Shown one piece after another: positions 1-6,029 of a DNA stretch of 7,715 nt. The notes below the pieces were generated by a model. It made no database searches. It worked only from the letters and a program-made list of their open reading frames with translations, and was not told the DNA's origin. Made by a program: the position numbers and the translations under genes. Origin of the DNA: JBEVOS01 sp964564595 (lineage in GTDB: Bacteria; Pseudomonadota; Alphaproteobacteria; Caulobacterales; Aquidulcibacteraceae); NCBI GenBank assembly GCA_964564595.1, contig CAZMCA010000165.1, positions 1 through 7,715 of the forward strand, given 5' to 3'. The first letter of the stretch is position 1. Each line of letters opens with the position of its first letter.

Positions 1-748
1 GGCCGATCACGTCGTCGACGTGCGGGTAGGGGTAGACGTAGTGCATGCGCACCCAGACACCCAAATCGCCGAGTTCCTTCGCTAGATCGTAGAATTTGGC
101 GCGGACCATGCGGTCCTTCCACTTGCTCTCGGCATATTTGATGTCGAGCCCGTAGGCGCTCGTGTCCTGGCTGATCACGAGCAGTTCTTTGACGCCCGCT
201 TTGACGAGGGATTCCGCTTCTTTCAGCACGGCGTTGATCGGGCGTGAGGCGAGATCGCCGCGAATGCTCGGGATGATGCAGAAGCTGCAGCGATTGTTGC
301 AGCCCTCGGAAATTTTCAGATACGCGAAATGGCGCGGCGTGAGGCGAAGGCCGCTCTCCGGCACGAGATCGATTTTTGGATCGTGCGTCGTCGGCAAATG
401 TTCGTGAACGGCGGCGAGCACGGCCTCGTATTGGTGCAGGCCGGTGATCGCGAGCACGTTCGGGTGCGTCTGGCGGATAAGGTCGGCCTCATGCCCGAGG
501 CATCCGGTGACGACGACTTTGCCATTCTCCGCGAGCGCTTCGCCGATCGCGTCGAGGCTCTCAGCGCGGGCAGTATCGAGGAAGCCGCACGTGTTCACGA
601 CCACGAGGTCCGCACCCTCATACTCCCCGGAGAGGGCGTACCCGTCGCTCCGGAGCTTGGTCATGATCCGCTCGCTGTCGACGAGCGCTTTGGGGCAGCC
701 GAGGCTGACGATCCCAACTTTGGGAGATTTGGGGGCCGAGGCGGCCAT
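1..748 (-). CDS. rimO: Ribosomal protein S12 methylthiotransferase RimO (3' part outside window)
   Basis: RimO is a radical-SAM enzyme with two iron-sulfur clusters that adds a methylthio group to a conserved Asp of ribosomal protein S12. The 249 visible residues hold the N-terminal methylthiotransferase (UPF0004-type) domain with its three cluster cysteines C18 (SLGCPKALVDSE), C54 (VNTCGF) and C83 (VTGCLG). Next comes the radical-SAM motif C150-NNR-C154-SF-C157, which binds the [4Fe-4S]/SAM cluster, then the conserved QDTSAYG and HYVYPYPH segments. Full RimO proteins are about 440 residues, so the rest of the SAM barrel and the TRAM domain lie beyond the left edge. The start is the ATG at 748; an in-frame TAG lies 12 codons upstream with no other start codon between. 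The Shine-Dalgarno is weak. The SLGCPKALVDSE signature separates it from MiaB. It is divergent from bfd. The left end is cut by the window, not by mutation. Confidence 0.97.
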   Translation of the reverse strand, partial: MAASAPKSPKVGIVSLGCPKALVDSERIMTKLRSDGYALSGEYEGADLVVVNTCGFLDTARAESLDAIGEALAENGKVVVTGCLGHEADLIRQTHPNVLAITGLHQYEAVLAAVHEHLPTTHDPKIDLVPESGLRLTPRHFAYLKISEGCNNRCSFCIIPSIRGDLASRPINAVLKEAESLVKAGVKELLVISQDTSAYGLDIKYAESKWKDRMVRAKFYDLAKELGDLGVWVRMHYVYPYPHVDDVIG

Positions 749-778
749 CGGGCTGGGCTCTTGGGTTACGGTCGCGGG

Positions 779-807
779 CTTCTAGCCCAGGGTGGGCGCC
801 GCCCCAA
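779..807 (-). promoter_or_regulatory. Candidate rimO housekeeping promoter
   Basis: Read on the minus strand, TTGGGGC (807-801), a 14-base spacer and GCTAGAAG (786-779) fit the Caulobacter-type consensus TTGACGS-N10-14-GCTANAWC at 5 of 7 and 7 of 8 positions. It would give a 5' untranslated region of about 24 bases before the rimO ATG. The -10 lies inside a small inverted repeat GGGCT-N3-AGCCC (776-788). The call rests on pattern match and position only. Confidence 0.42.
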
Positions 808-831
808 GGCGCCTGCGGCGACCTGTGCATG

Positions 832-846
832 TGCGAATGACTTGCA
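832..846. promoter_or_regulatory. Candidate iron-regulator (Fur-type) dyad 1 upstream of bfd
   Basis: TGCGAATGACTTGCA is a 7-1-7 imperfect inverted repeat; 5 of 7 positions are symmetric. It overlaps the putative bfd -35 element, where a repressor would block RNA polymerase. It matches 11 of 15 bases of the second dyad at 881-895 and 10 of 15 of the dyad upstream of the TonB-dependent receptor. Fur-family boxes have this 7-1-7 geometry. That the regulator is Fur, rather than another iron-responsive protein, is inference. Confidence 0.42.
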
Positions 847-870
847 GGACCGGCTGGCGCGGGCTACATA
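842..870 (+). promoter_or_regulatory. Candidate bfd-bfr promoter
   Basis: TTGCAGG (842-848), a 14-base spacer and GCTACATA (863-870) match the Caulobacter-type consensus TTGACGS-N10-14-GCTANAWC at 5 of 7 and 7 of 8 positions. Transcription would start near 877, about 50 bases before the bfd ATG. The -35 overlaps dyad 1 (832-846), and dyad 2 (881-895) lies just past the predicted start. Both positions suit repression, by inference. Confidence 0.5.
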
Positions 871-880
871 GTTCTGCGGC

Positions 881-895
881 TGCGAGTCAGTTGCT
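881..895. promoter_or_regulatory. Candidate iron-regulator dyad 2 upstream of bfd
   Basis: TGCGAGTCAGTTGCT begins 49 bases after dyad 1 and agrees with it at 11 of 15 positions, including TGCGA, TTGC and the fixed spacing. Its symmetry is weaker (4 of 7), so alone it would not be convincing. The resemblance to dyad 1 and its place at the predicted transcription start are the reasons for listing it. Confidence 0.32.
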
Positions 896-927
896 TGAAT
901 TCGCGTTGCTTTCCGGGGAATCGCGGG

Positions 928-1119
928 ATGTATGTCTGCAACTGCAACGGCGTGACGACGCAGGAGGTCGCGGAAGCGATTTCTGCCGGGGCGGCCGCTC
1001 CAGAGGACGTGCTCGCCCACCACGGGTGCGAGCCATGCTGCGGGCGCTGCCTCCCCGAGATCGCCGAAACCATTGGCAAGAGCTGCGCGCGGGCGGAGGT
1101 CCTGGTCGCAGCGGAGTGA
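928..1119 (+). CDS. bfd: Bacterioferritin-associated ferredoxin (Bfd), [2Fe-2S]
   Basis: Bfd is a small cytoplasmic [2Fe-2S] protein that docks on bacterioferritin over the haem and passes electrons inward, so that stored ferric iron is reduced and released. The 63-residue protein starts MYVCNCNG. C4, C6, C38 and C41 fall at the same positions as the four cluster ligands of E. coli Bfd, in the C-x-C...C-x2-C arrangement typical of the BFD-like Fer2 fold. There are three further cysteines (C34, C37, C53), which could be spare or redox active. The ATG at 928 was chosen over the TTG at 895 because it gives the canonical N-terminus and follows GGGGAA (915-920) at a 7-base spacing. The stop lies 7 bases before the bfr ATG, so the two genes almost certainly share one transcript. 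Iron-responsive control from the dyads upstream is inferred. Confidence 0.95.
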   Translation: MYVCNCNGVTTQEVAEAISAGAAAPEDVLAHHGCEPCCGRCLPEIAETIGKSCARAEVLVAAE

Positions 1120-1126
1120 GGCTGCG

Positions 1127-1603
1127 ATGAAGGGCGACACGGACATTATCAAGAAGCTGAACGCTTGCCTCACCAATGAGCTGACGAGCATCAATCAGTA
1201 CTTCTTGCACGCCCGGCTTTACGGCAACGAGGGCTTCGGCAAGCTCGAAAAGAAGACCTACGAAGAATCTATCGGCGAAATGAAGCACGCCGACCGGATT
1301 TTGAAGCGCATCCTGATGCTAGATGGCTTCCCGAACCTGCAAGATCTTCACAAGCTCAAGATCGGCCAGACGGTGGAAGAACGGCTCAAGGCCGATCTTT
1401 CAGCGGAGAACACCGGCCGCGACACGCTGATCGATGCGATCGCGACGTGCGAAACCAAGAAGGATTACGTGACGCGCGATCTGCTCACGGAAATTCTGGA
1501 CGACACCGAGGAGCACATCGACTTCCTCGAAACGCAGCTCGGCGTGATCGCGCAAATCGGCGTGCAGAATTATCTGCAAAGCCAATACGAATTGGAATCC
1601 TAG
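1127..1603 (+). CDS. bfr: Bacterioferritin (haem-containing iron-storage ferritin)
   Basis: Bacterioferritin assembles as a 24-subunit cytoplasmic shell that oxidises ferrous iron at di-iron ferroxidase sites and stores it as a mineral; haem between subunit pairs helps reductive release with Bfd. The 158-residue protein has the length of E. coli Bfr and aligns with it without gaps by eye (MKGD start, NQYFLHAR, EMKHADR, NLQDL, QNYLQ). Visible key residues are E18, E51, H54, E94 and H130 of the ferroxidase site and M52, the haem ligand. The bridging ligand E127 of E. coli is replaced: the local sequence is D126-T127-E128-E129-H130. The start at 1127 follows GGAG (1113-1116) and GAGG (1118-1121), both around the bfd stop, which suggests translational coupling. 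A candidate terminator follows the gene. The family call is very secure; full ferroxidase activity is not. Confidence 0.97.
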   Translation: MKGDTDIIKKLNACLTNELTSINQYFLHARLYGNEGFGKLEKKTYEESIGEMKHADRILKRILMLDGFPNLQDLHKLKIGQTVEERLKADLSAENTGRDTLIDAIATCETKKDYVTRDLLTEILDDTEEHIDFLETQLGVIAQIGVQNYLQSQYELES

Positions 1604-1638
1604 TCTTCGCCGGCGGCGGCGCACCGACAAATGAAGGC

Positions 1639-1673
1639 GGGCGCGGTGATGGCCGCTCCCGTTTTGTGTTTAT
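1639..1673 (+). terminator. Candidate intrinsic terminator of bfd-bfr
   Basis: GGGCGCGG (1639-1646), a 6-base loop and CCGCTCCC (1653-1660) form an 8-bp GC-rich stem with one mismatch. A T-rich run (GTTTTGTGTTT) follows. It begins 36 bases after the bfr stop and lies between two convergent genes, where a terminator is expected. Read on the other strand, no clear U-run follows, so it should act mainly on bfd-bfr transcripts and only weakly, if at all, on the receptor mRNA. Confidence 0.55.
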
Positions 1674-1681
1674 CTGACGCC

Positions 1682-3826
1682 TTAGAACGAAAGGCTGACG
1701 CCAGCCTGCCATAGGCGCGGCGCGCCTGGCAAAATCCCGCGCGCGCGATCGACGATATAGAGCTCGTCCGTGGCGTTCTTCACGGTCGCGAAGAAGGTGA
1801 GGCCTTCGCGCGGCGTGACGTTCGCGGCCAGGTTCAGGATCGTGGCGCTCTCGATCTGGCCGCGCTGGCCATTCGCCGTCGGCGCCACGGTGTTGAGATC
1901 GTCGGTGAACATTTCGCCCGTGTGCTGCACCTCGGCTTGTAGATTGAGCCATGCGCCGCGCGTGTAACCGACCGCGGCCGAAGCGATCCACTCTGGCGCG
2001 TAGGGCAGGCGATTGCCGGTGACGGACGTGGCTGCAAACCCGCCGATGTTGGAGAATCGGCGGCCGGTGAATTCCGCTTCGCCGACGTAGGTAAGCGCGG
2101 TGCGGACGTAGATGTCGTCATTCGCCATCACGCCCGCGTCTCGCAGAGAAAAGCGCGCGCTGGCTTCAGCGCCGGTGTGGCGCGTTTCGCCGGCGCTGGT
2201 GAGCGTTGCGCCCACCCCGCCCGCGACCGAGGCCGGGATGATCTGGTTCTCAAAATCCATCCGGAACAGGCTGAGATCGATGTTCAGTCCTGCGGCAGGC
2301 GCGCCGCGCAAGCCGAACTCCCAATTGGTGCTCTCTTCAGCGTCGAGATCGACTGTGCCGCCAGCGTTGGTGACGATGTCTTCCACGCGCGGCGGTGAGA
2401 AGCCGCGATGCACGCCGCCGTACACAACAAGATCGTCCGTCACGTCGAACGTCACGCCGAGGCCGGGGATGACTTCGCTGAGATCGGTCGATGCGGTTTG
2501 GTTGGTGAGGCGGTTGGTGCGATCGAACGCGATCGACTCAAAGCGCACGCCCGGGCTGATCGCGAAGCGGCCATAATCGAGCGTGGCGAGTACGAAGCCA
2601 GACCATGCCTCTGCGTGCCGCAGATTGCTTTCGGCGACGCCGCCATTGACAGTCGTGCCCGGCGTGCGGCCGTTCGGCGTATCGGCGTTGATTTGGTAGC
2701 GGTTTTGCCGCTCCGTGTGCCAGCGCACGCCCGCTTCAATGTCGGCGTTCGCGCCAAGCGCCTGCGTCTCCCAGTTGAGGCGCGATTCAACGCCGTACTG
2801 GTGATATTCGCGCAACCGCCCTTGCGTGCCGCACGTGGTGTTGAGGTTGGCCATGCCCGCGCAGAGCGGATCGGACGAGTCCGACGGGCGTTCGCCCGAG
2901 TTCGACGATTGGCGCCACCAATCCCTGTTGAAATAGAGCGAATACGCCGACGTCGTCAGCGACAGCGTGGGCGAAATCTCCCAGCCATACGTGATCGCGC
3001 CCGTATAGCGCTGCGTCTCGAACCGGTCGTTCGGAAACGGGTTTGCGAATGGGTTTGCGTTGAACTCAGCTTGTGTGAGGCCGGAGTAGGAGACTTGGCT
3101 GTCTTCCCGGTTGATCGCAACGCGCGCAATCAATTCATGACCCGGCGCGAGCGTCGTTTCGGCGCGCACGCTGTAATCGGAAAATTGCAGATTGTGATTG
3201 GCGCGCACGCCGTCGAATTGCGTCGTGCTGGCGTGCCCGATGAGGCGCACGCCGCCGATCGCGCCGCCAAGCGAGCCCGCGGCCTCAGCGTAGCCGGCGT
3301 CTCCGCCCGCGGCGAACAACGAGCCGCCGAAGTCCGGGCGCGCGCGCGGCGAGATGTAGTTGATGACGCCGCCGACCGTATGCGGCCCGAAGCGAATCTG
3401 GCTCGCGCCTTTCAGCACTTCGATGCGCTCGAAGCGGCGAAGCGGCGGGTGAGAGTAGGTCGCGTTGTCGCCATAGGGGCCATAGGTGAGCGGCAGGCCA
3501 TCTTCGAGCAGCAGCACTTCGCTTGAGCGCGTCGGTGAAAGGCCGCGCACGCCGATGTTGGGACGCAGGCCCAGGCCCTCTTCGTCGCGCGGGTAGACGC
3601 CGGGGGTCTGCCGAAGCGCTTCGTTGACGGTGAGCACACGGGCGGCTTCGAGGTCTTCGCGCTCGATCGTGTCGCCCGATCCGGGGATGCGGAGGAGGTT
3701 CTCCCGCGCGCCTATCACGACGATATCGGCGGCGGCGAGCTGCGCCTCTGCGATGTCTTGGGCGCCGGCGGGCGCGGCCATCCACAGGGCCGCCGCGGCG
3801 GATGTCGCCAGAAGTCGAATGCTCAC
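1682..3826 (-). CDS. TonB-dependent outer-membrane receptor, Fe(III)-dicitrate (FecA)-like
   Basis: A 714-residue receptor that would import an iron-chelate across the outer membrane, powered by TonB-ExbB-ExbD. The order is: a signal peptide (about 1-22, ending APAGA-Q); a TonB-box-like stretch DIVVIGA (34-40); a plug domain (about 50-160) with QTPGVYPRDEEG, RPNIGVRGLSP, EVLLLEDGLPL, RIEVLKGASQIRFGPHTVGG and VINYI; then a 22-strand-type barrel ending in Phe (QAGVSLSF), the usual outer-membrane signature. The plug motifs resemble the FecA-like group by memory of the family. C322 and C332, in a likely surface loop, could form a disulfide. The GTG start at 3826 puts the signal peptide at the N-terminus; the open frame extends 109 codons further up but without receptor-like sequence. 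Its Shine-Dalgarno is poor (GGGGGG). No fecR-type gene or N-terminal signalling extension is seen. The ligand is unproven. Confidence 0.93.
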   Translation of the reverse strand: MSIRLLATSAAAALWMAAPAGAQDIAEAQLAAADIVVIGARENLLRIPGSGDTIEREDLEAARVLTVNEALRQTPGVYPRDEEGLGLRPNIGVRGLSPTRSSEVLLLEDGLPLTYGPYGDNATYSHPPLRRFERIEVLKGASQIRFGPHTVGGVINYISPRARPDFGGSLFAAGGDAGYAEAAGSLGGAIGGVRLIGHASTTQFDGVRANHNLQFSDYSVRAETTLAPGHELIARVAINREDSQVSYSGLTQAEFNANPFANPFPNDRFETQRYTGAITYGWEISPTLSLTTSAYSLYFNRDWWRQSSNSGERPSDSSDPLCAGMANLNTTCGTQGRLREYHQYGVESRLNWETQALGANADIEAGVRWHTERQNRYQINADTPNGRTPGTTVNGGVAESNLRHAEAWSGFVLATLDYGRFAISPGVRFESIAFDRTNRLTNQTASTDLSEVIPGLGVTFDVTDDLVVYGGVHRGFSPPRVEDIVTNAGGTVDLDAEESTNWEFGLRGAPAAGLNIDLSLFRMDFENQIIPASVAGGVGATLTSAGETRHTGAEASARFSLRDAGVMANDDIYVRTALTYVGEAEFTGRRFSNIGGFAATSVTGNRLPYAPEWIASAAVGYTRGAWLNLQAEVQHTGEMFTDDLNTVAPTANGQRGQIESATILNLAANVTPREGLTFFATVKNATDELYIVDRARGILPGAPRLWQAGVSLSF

Positions 3827-3848
3827 ATAACCCCCCGGCTCGCTGACT

Positions 3849-3877
3849 TGCGAGCAATTCGCACTTTCAATGCGAAT
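3849..3877. promoter_or_regulatory. Candidate iron-regulator operator of the TonB receptor (three half-sites)
   Basis: TGCGAGCAATTCGCA (3849-3863) is a 7-1-7 dyad like those upstream of bfd. Its right half ATTCGCA (3857-3863) also pairs with TGCGAAT (3871-3877) as a perfect 7-bp inverted repeat across 7 bases. The three half-sites lie 23-51 bases before the receptor GTG, where a repressor would block transcription or its start. I could not place a convincing -35/-10 for this gene. Binding by Fur or a relative is inference. Confidence 0.45.
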
Positions 3878-3896
3878 GCGTGGCAAAAGCGCAAGA

Positions 3897-3912
3897 CCCC
3901 ACGCGCGTGGGG
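3897..3912. repeat. Perfect 16-bp palindrome CCCCACGCGCGTGGGG
   Basis: CCCCACGC is followed directly by its reverse complement GCGTGGGG. It lies about 70 bases upstream of the receptor start and 212 bases upstream of the MFS start. It could be an operator for a dimeric regulator serving either gene. No T-run follows on either strand, so it is not an obvious terminator. Its function is unknown. Confidence 0.6.
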
Positions 3913-4124
3913 CGATGACAAATCTGTGAGTGCAATACGAGGCGCAGGCCCAAGAACGACTGGCGGGGCGGTTTGCGGTTGCTATCGCCGGCGCGGCCTG
4001 CGATGCACGCGGCTCCGATGTGGGAGTACCCTCATGCGTGGGTTCACTTCGTAACGACCTGACCGTTTCGCGCGCCGCGAAAGCCGCTGGCGCCTCGTCA
4101 TGTCTGCTGCATCGGAAATCAAAA

Positions 4125-5264
4125 ATGGCGTTCTTTCGCAACGGCGCGGTCAACCGCGTCTATGTGCATGCGGGCGTCGTCGCGCTGGCTCAGGCCGGCG
4201 GCGGCGCGTTCGTGCTTGTGTACCTTCTGCGCGCGGGGCTCGCCCCGCCCTACGTTTTGCTGACCATCGCGGCGATCGCAGCGCTGCGCTGGGCGCTGCG
4301 GCCGATCGTGCTGCCGTTCGCCAAGCGCTTTGGCGTCAAGCCCGTGCTGATCGCCGGCACGCTCGCGGTGGCGGCGCAATATCCGGTGCTGAGCTTCGTC
4401 GATGGGCTGGGGCTGACGCTGCTGGTTCTGATCGCGACGGCCGCGTTCGGCGAGATGATGTACTCGCTCGCCAACAACAGCTTCTTCGCCGCCCTCGGCG
4501 ATGACGAACATCGCGGCCATCAAGTCAGCGCGCGCGAGGCGATCGTGGCGCTCGCCAACATTGCGGCGCCGCTGATCGGGGCGTGGGCGCTGCTCATGTT
4601 TGGACCGGGGCCGATGTTTGCGGGCGTGGGTCTCGTGCAGGCGCTGGCGGTGCTGCCGCTGATCGGCGCGCGCAATCCGCCGGTGACGGGCGTTCCGGAT
4701 GCGTCGCCGCAAGCCAAACGCGCGTACGCGTATGGCGCGACGGATGGCTGGTTCGACACTTGGTACATCTACGTCTGGCAGATCGCGCTCTTCCTGGCGC
4801 TGGGCGAGAGCTTTGCGGCCTATGGCGGCGCGCTTGCGTTCGCGGCGGTGCTCGGCGCCGCGACGGGGCTTGTGCTTGGGCGGCACGTCGACGCCGGGCA
4901 CGGCGTGCGCGCCGTTGCGGTCGCGTTTGCCGCGAGCGCGCTTGTTGTGGTCGTGCGCGCGCTCGCGATCAGTGATCCGCTGACGGCAGCTCTTGCGGGC
5001 GCGAGCGGCTCTGTTGCGATGGCGATGATGTCGCCCACGATTGGCGGAGCGGTGCTGCCGATCGCAAAGCGCGCGCCATGCGCATTCCGCTTTCATATGG
5101 CGACGGAAGGGGCGTGGGATCTGGGCTGTTGCGCGGCGTGCCTCACGGGCGCGGCGCTGGCGGCGCTCGGCGTCGAGCTCGTCTGGGCGACGTTGCTGGC
5201 GTTGCCCGCGGCGTGGCTCGGCGCGCGCATCCTGCAGCGCATCTACTTGGCGCGGAGCGATTGA
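4125..5264 (+). CDS. Putative MFS-type inner-membrane transporter, substrate unknown
   Basis: A 379-residue, strongly hydrophobic protein with about 11-12 predicted membrane segments (roughly 12-34, 41-60, 73-93, 97-120, 138-158, 162-182, 212-232, 235-252, 262-282, 286-312, 333-350, 353-370). A hydrophilic stretch near 183-205 divides two six-helix-like halves, as in major facilitator permeases. The loop LPFAKRFGVKP (63-73) sits where MFS motif A lies, but it is a poor match. NNSFFAALGDDEHRGHQVSAREA (117-139) is a polar loop after the fourth helix. The ATG at 4125 follows GGAAA (4114-4118) and begins just before the first helix; upstream in-frame codons are not membrane-like. Cys335, Cys336 and Cys339 cluster in a late helix. 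Diverging from an iron-chelate receptor, it might import the chelate or export a siderophore; that is inferred from position only. It is somewhat shorter than typical MFS proteins. Confidence 0.8.
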   Translation: MAFFRNGAVNRVYVHAGVVALAQAGGGAFVLVYLLRAGLAPPYVLLTIAAIAALRWALRPIVLPFAKRFGVKPVLIAGTLAVAAQYPVLSFVDGLGLTLLVLIATAAFGEMMYSLANNSFFAALGDDEHRGHQVSAREAIVALANIAAPLIGAWALLMFGPGPMFAGVGLVQALAVLPLIGARNPPVTGVPDASPQAKRAYAYGATDGWFDTWYIYVWQIALFLALGESFAAYGGALAFAAVLGAATGLVLGRHVDAGHGVRAVAVAFAASALVVVVRALAISDPLTAALAGASGSVAMAMMSPTIGGAVLPIAKRAPCAFRFHMATEGAWDLGCCAACLTGAALAALGVELVWATLLALPAAWLGARILQRIYLARSD

Positions 5265-5344
5265 CAGGCGCCGGAGCGGCGGACACGATCGGTGCGTTCC
5301 TGTAGGGCGCATCGGCGTTCCGCCGAAAGGGCGAGGCCCGCCTA

Positions 5345-5360
5345 CGCAAAGCGATTTGCG
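5345..5360. repeat. Small inverted repeat before the VOC gene
   Basis: CGCAAA-GCGA-TTTGCG is a perfect 6-bp stem with a 4-base loop. It ends 3 bases before the Shine-Dalgarno AGGAG (5364-5368) of the VOC gene. It may affect mRNA structure at the ribosome binding site or be an operator. It is short enough that chance is possible. Confidence 0.35.
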
Positions 5361-5373
5361 AACAGGAGACCTC

Positions 5374-6024
5374 ATGCCGACGCTCGAAACCTACAAGAAG
5401 CAAGCCAAGCAGTTTCTGCACTGGCACCAGAGCCGCGAATGGACAGTGGCGGCGATCATCCGCGATCACGTTCCGCGCTTTGCCGGCTTTGACGATCGCG
5501 CCATCCTGGATGCGGAGTTCAAGCTCGCGGATGCGCAGGAATTGGTTGCGCGGCGCGCGGGATTTGCGGATTGGGCCGCGCTTAAGGCGCAAGCGGCGCC
5601 CGGCGTTGAAGGCGAGGGGGACGACGATCCCATGCCGTTTTTGCGGTTCGCGATTCCGCACGTGTTCGTCACCGACATGGACCGCGCGCTTGCCTACTAT
5701 ACTGGCGTGCTCGGCTTTCGGGTGACGCTGAAATACGGCGAGCCGCCGTTCTTTGCGGAAGTGGCGCGCGATCTGGCGCGGTTTTGTTTGCGGCACGTGG
5801 ACGAGGGCGTGATCGACGATGCGATGCGCCGCAAGGAAGATCTGTTCGCGCTGACGATCGGGCTCGAAAACGCGGCGCAGGTCAAAGCGCTGTTCGAGGC
5901 GTTCAGCGCGGCGGGCGCTGCGTTTCACCAGCAGATCAAGCGCCATCCGTGGGGCGCGCGCGACTTCGTGGTGCGCGATCCGGACGGCAATTTGATCTCG
6001 TTCGGGACCGGCGCGGGCGAGTAG
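5374..6024 (+). CDS. VOC (glyoxalase/bleomycin-resistance fold) protein with N-terminal helical module
   Basis: The 216-residue protein has two parts. Residues 1-75 (LETYKKQAKQFLHWH..., FKLADAQELVARRAGFADWAALKAQ) form a helical module resembling one I know at the N-terminus of some ankyrin-repeat and glyoxalase-like bacterial proteins. After a linker (76-87), residues 88-216 are a VOC domain: IPHVFVTDMDRALAYYTGVLGF opens the first beta-alpha-beta unit and RDPDGNLISFG closes the second. VOC enzymes often use a His in the first strand and a Glu after DPDGN as metal ligands. Here H96 is present but the Glu position is S209, so a glyoxalase-type metal site is doubtful and a binding role is possible. 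The ATG at 5374 follows AGGAG at a 5-base spacing. It lies 109 bases after the MFS gene; TTGACA at 5261-5266 overlaps that stop but has no good -10. The substrate is unknown. Confidence 0.85.
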   Translation: MPTLETYKKQAKQFLHWHQSREWTVAAIIRDHVPRFAGFDDRAILDAEFKLADAQELVARRAGFADWAALKAQAAPGVEGEGDDDPMPFLRFAIPHVFVTDMDRALAYYTGVLGFRVTLKYGEPPFFAEVARDLARFCLRHVDEGVIDDAMRRKEDLFALTIGLENAAQVKALFEAFSAAGAAFHQQIKRHPWGARDFVVRDPDGNLISFGTGAGE

Positions 6025-6029
6025 CGAAC

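Larger units (their letters stand above)
3827..4124. other. Divergent intergenic region between receptor and MFS gene
   Basis: This 298-base region holds the receptor operator-like half-sites next to the receptor, a perfect 16-bp palindrome (3897-3912), and a hairpin TTTCGCG-CGC-CGCGAAA (4066-4082) in the leader of the MFS gene, about 42 bases before its ATG. I see no convincing housekeeping promoter for the MFS gene and recognise no known riboswitch. Both open frames extend into this region from either side but show no family-like sequence there. Confidence 0.5.

Noticed and set aside
329..871. A 180-codon plus-strand open frame opposite rimO
   Set aside because: It is antisense to an unmistakable RimO and extends across its promoter.
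2408..3526. A 372-codon open frame on the plus strand inside the receptor gene
   Set aside because: It is antisense to a clearly recognised receptor, its translation is Arg/Ala rich with no family features, and such frames are common opposite GC-rich genes.
4066..4082. A riboswitch or terminator at hairpin TTTCGCG-CGC-CGCGAAA
   Set aside because: No U-run follows and no known riboswitch core is recognisable around it; it is kept only as a note on the intergenic region.
3930..4124. Extending the MFS gene upstream by 65 codons
   Set aside because: The extra residues are not membrane-like, and the ATG at 4125 has a Shine-Dalgarno and begins just before the first helix.
3827..4153. Extending the receptor N-terminus by 109 codons
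   Set aside because: The added part would place the signal peptide in the middle, would cover the operator-like region, and has no receptor-like sequence.
5041..5373. An earlier start for the VOC gene inside the MFS gene
   Set aside because: The extra residues are an Arg/Ser-rich out-of-frame reading of the MFS gene; the ATG at 5374 has a good AGGAG.
4119..5375. A 418-codon open frame on the minus strand opposite the MFS gene
   Set aside because: The translation is a low-complexity Arg/His/Gln-rich sequence with no fold-like pattern, whereas the plus strand encodes clean membrane helices.
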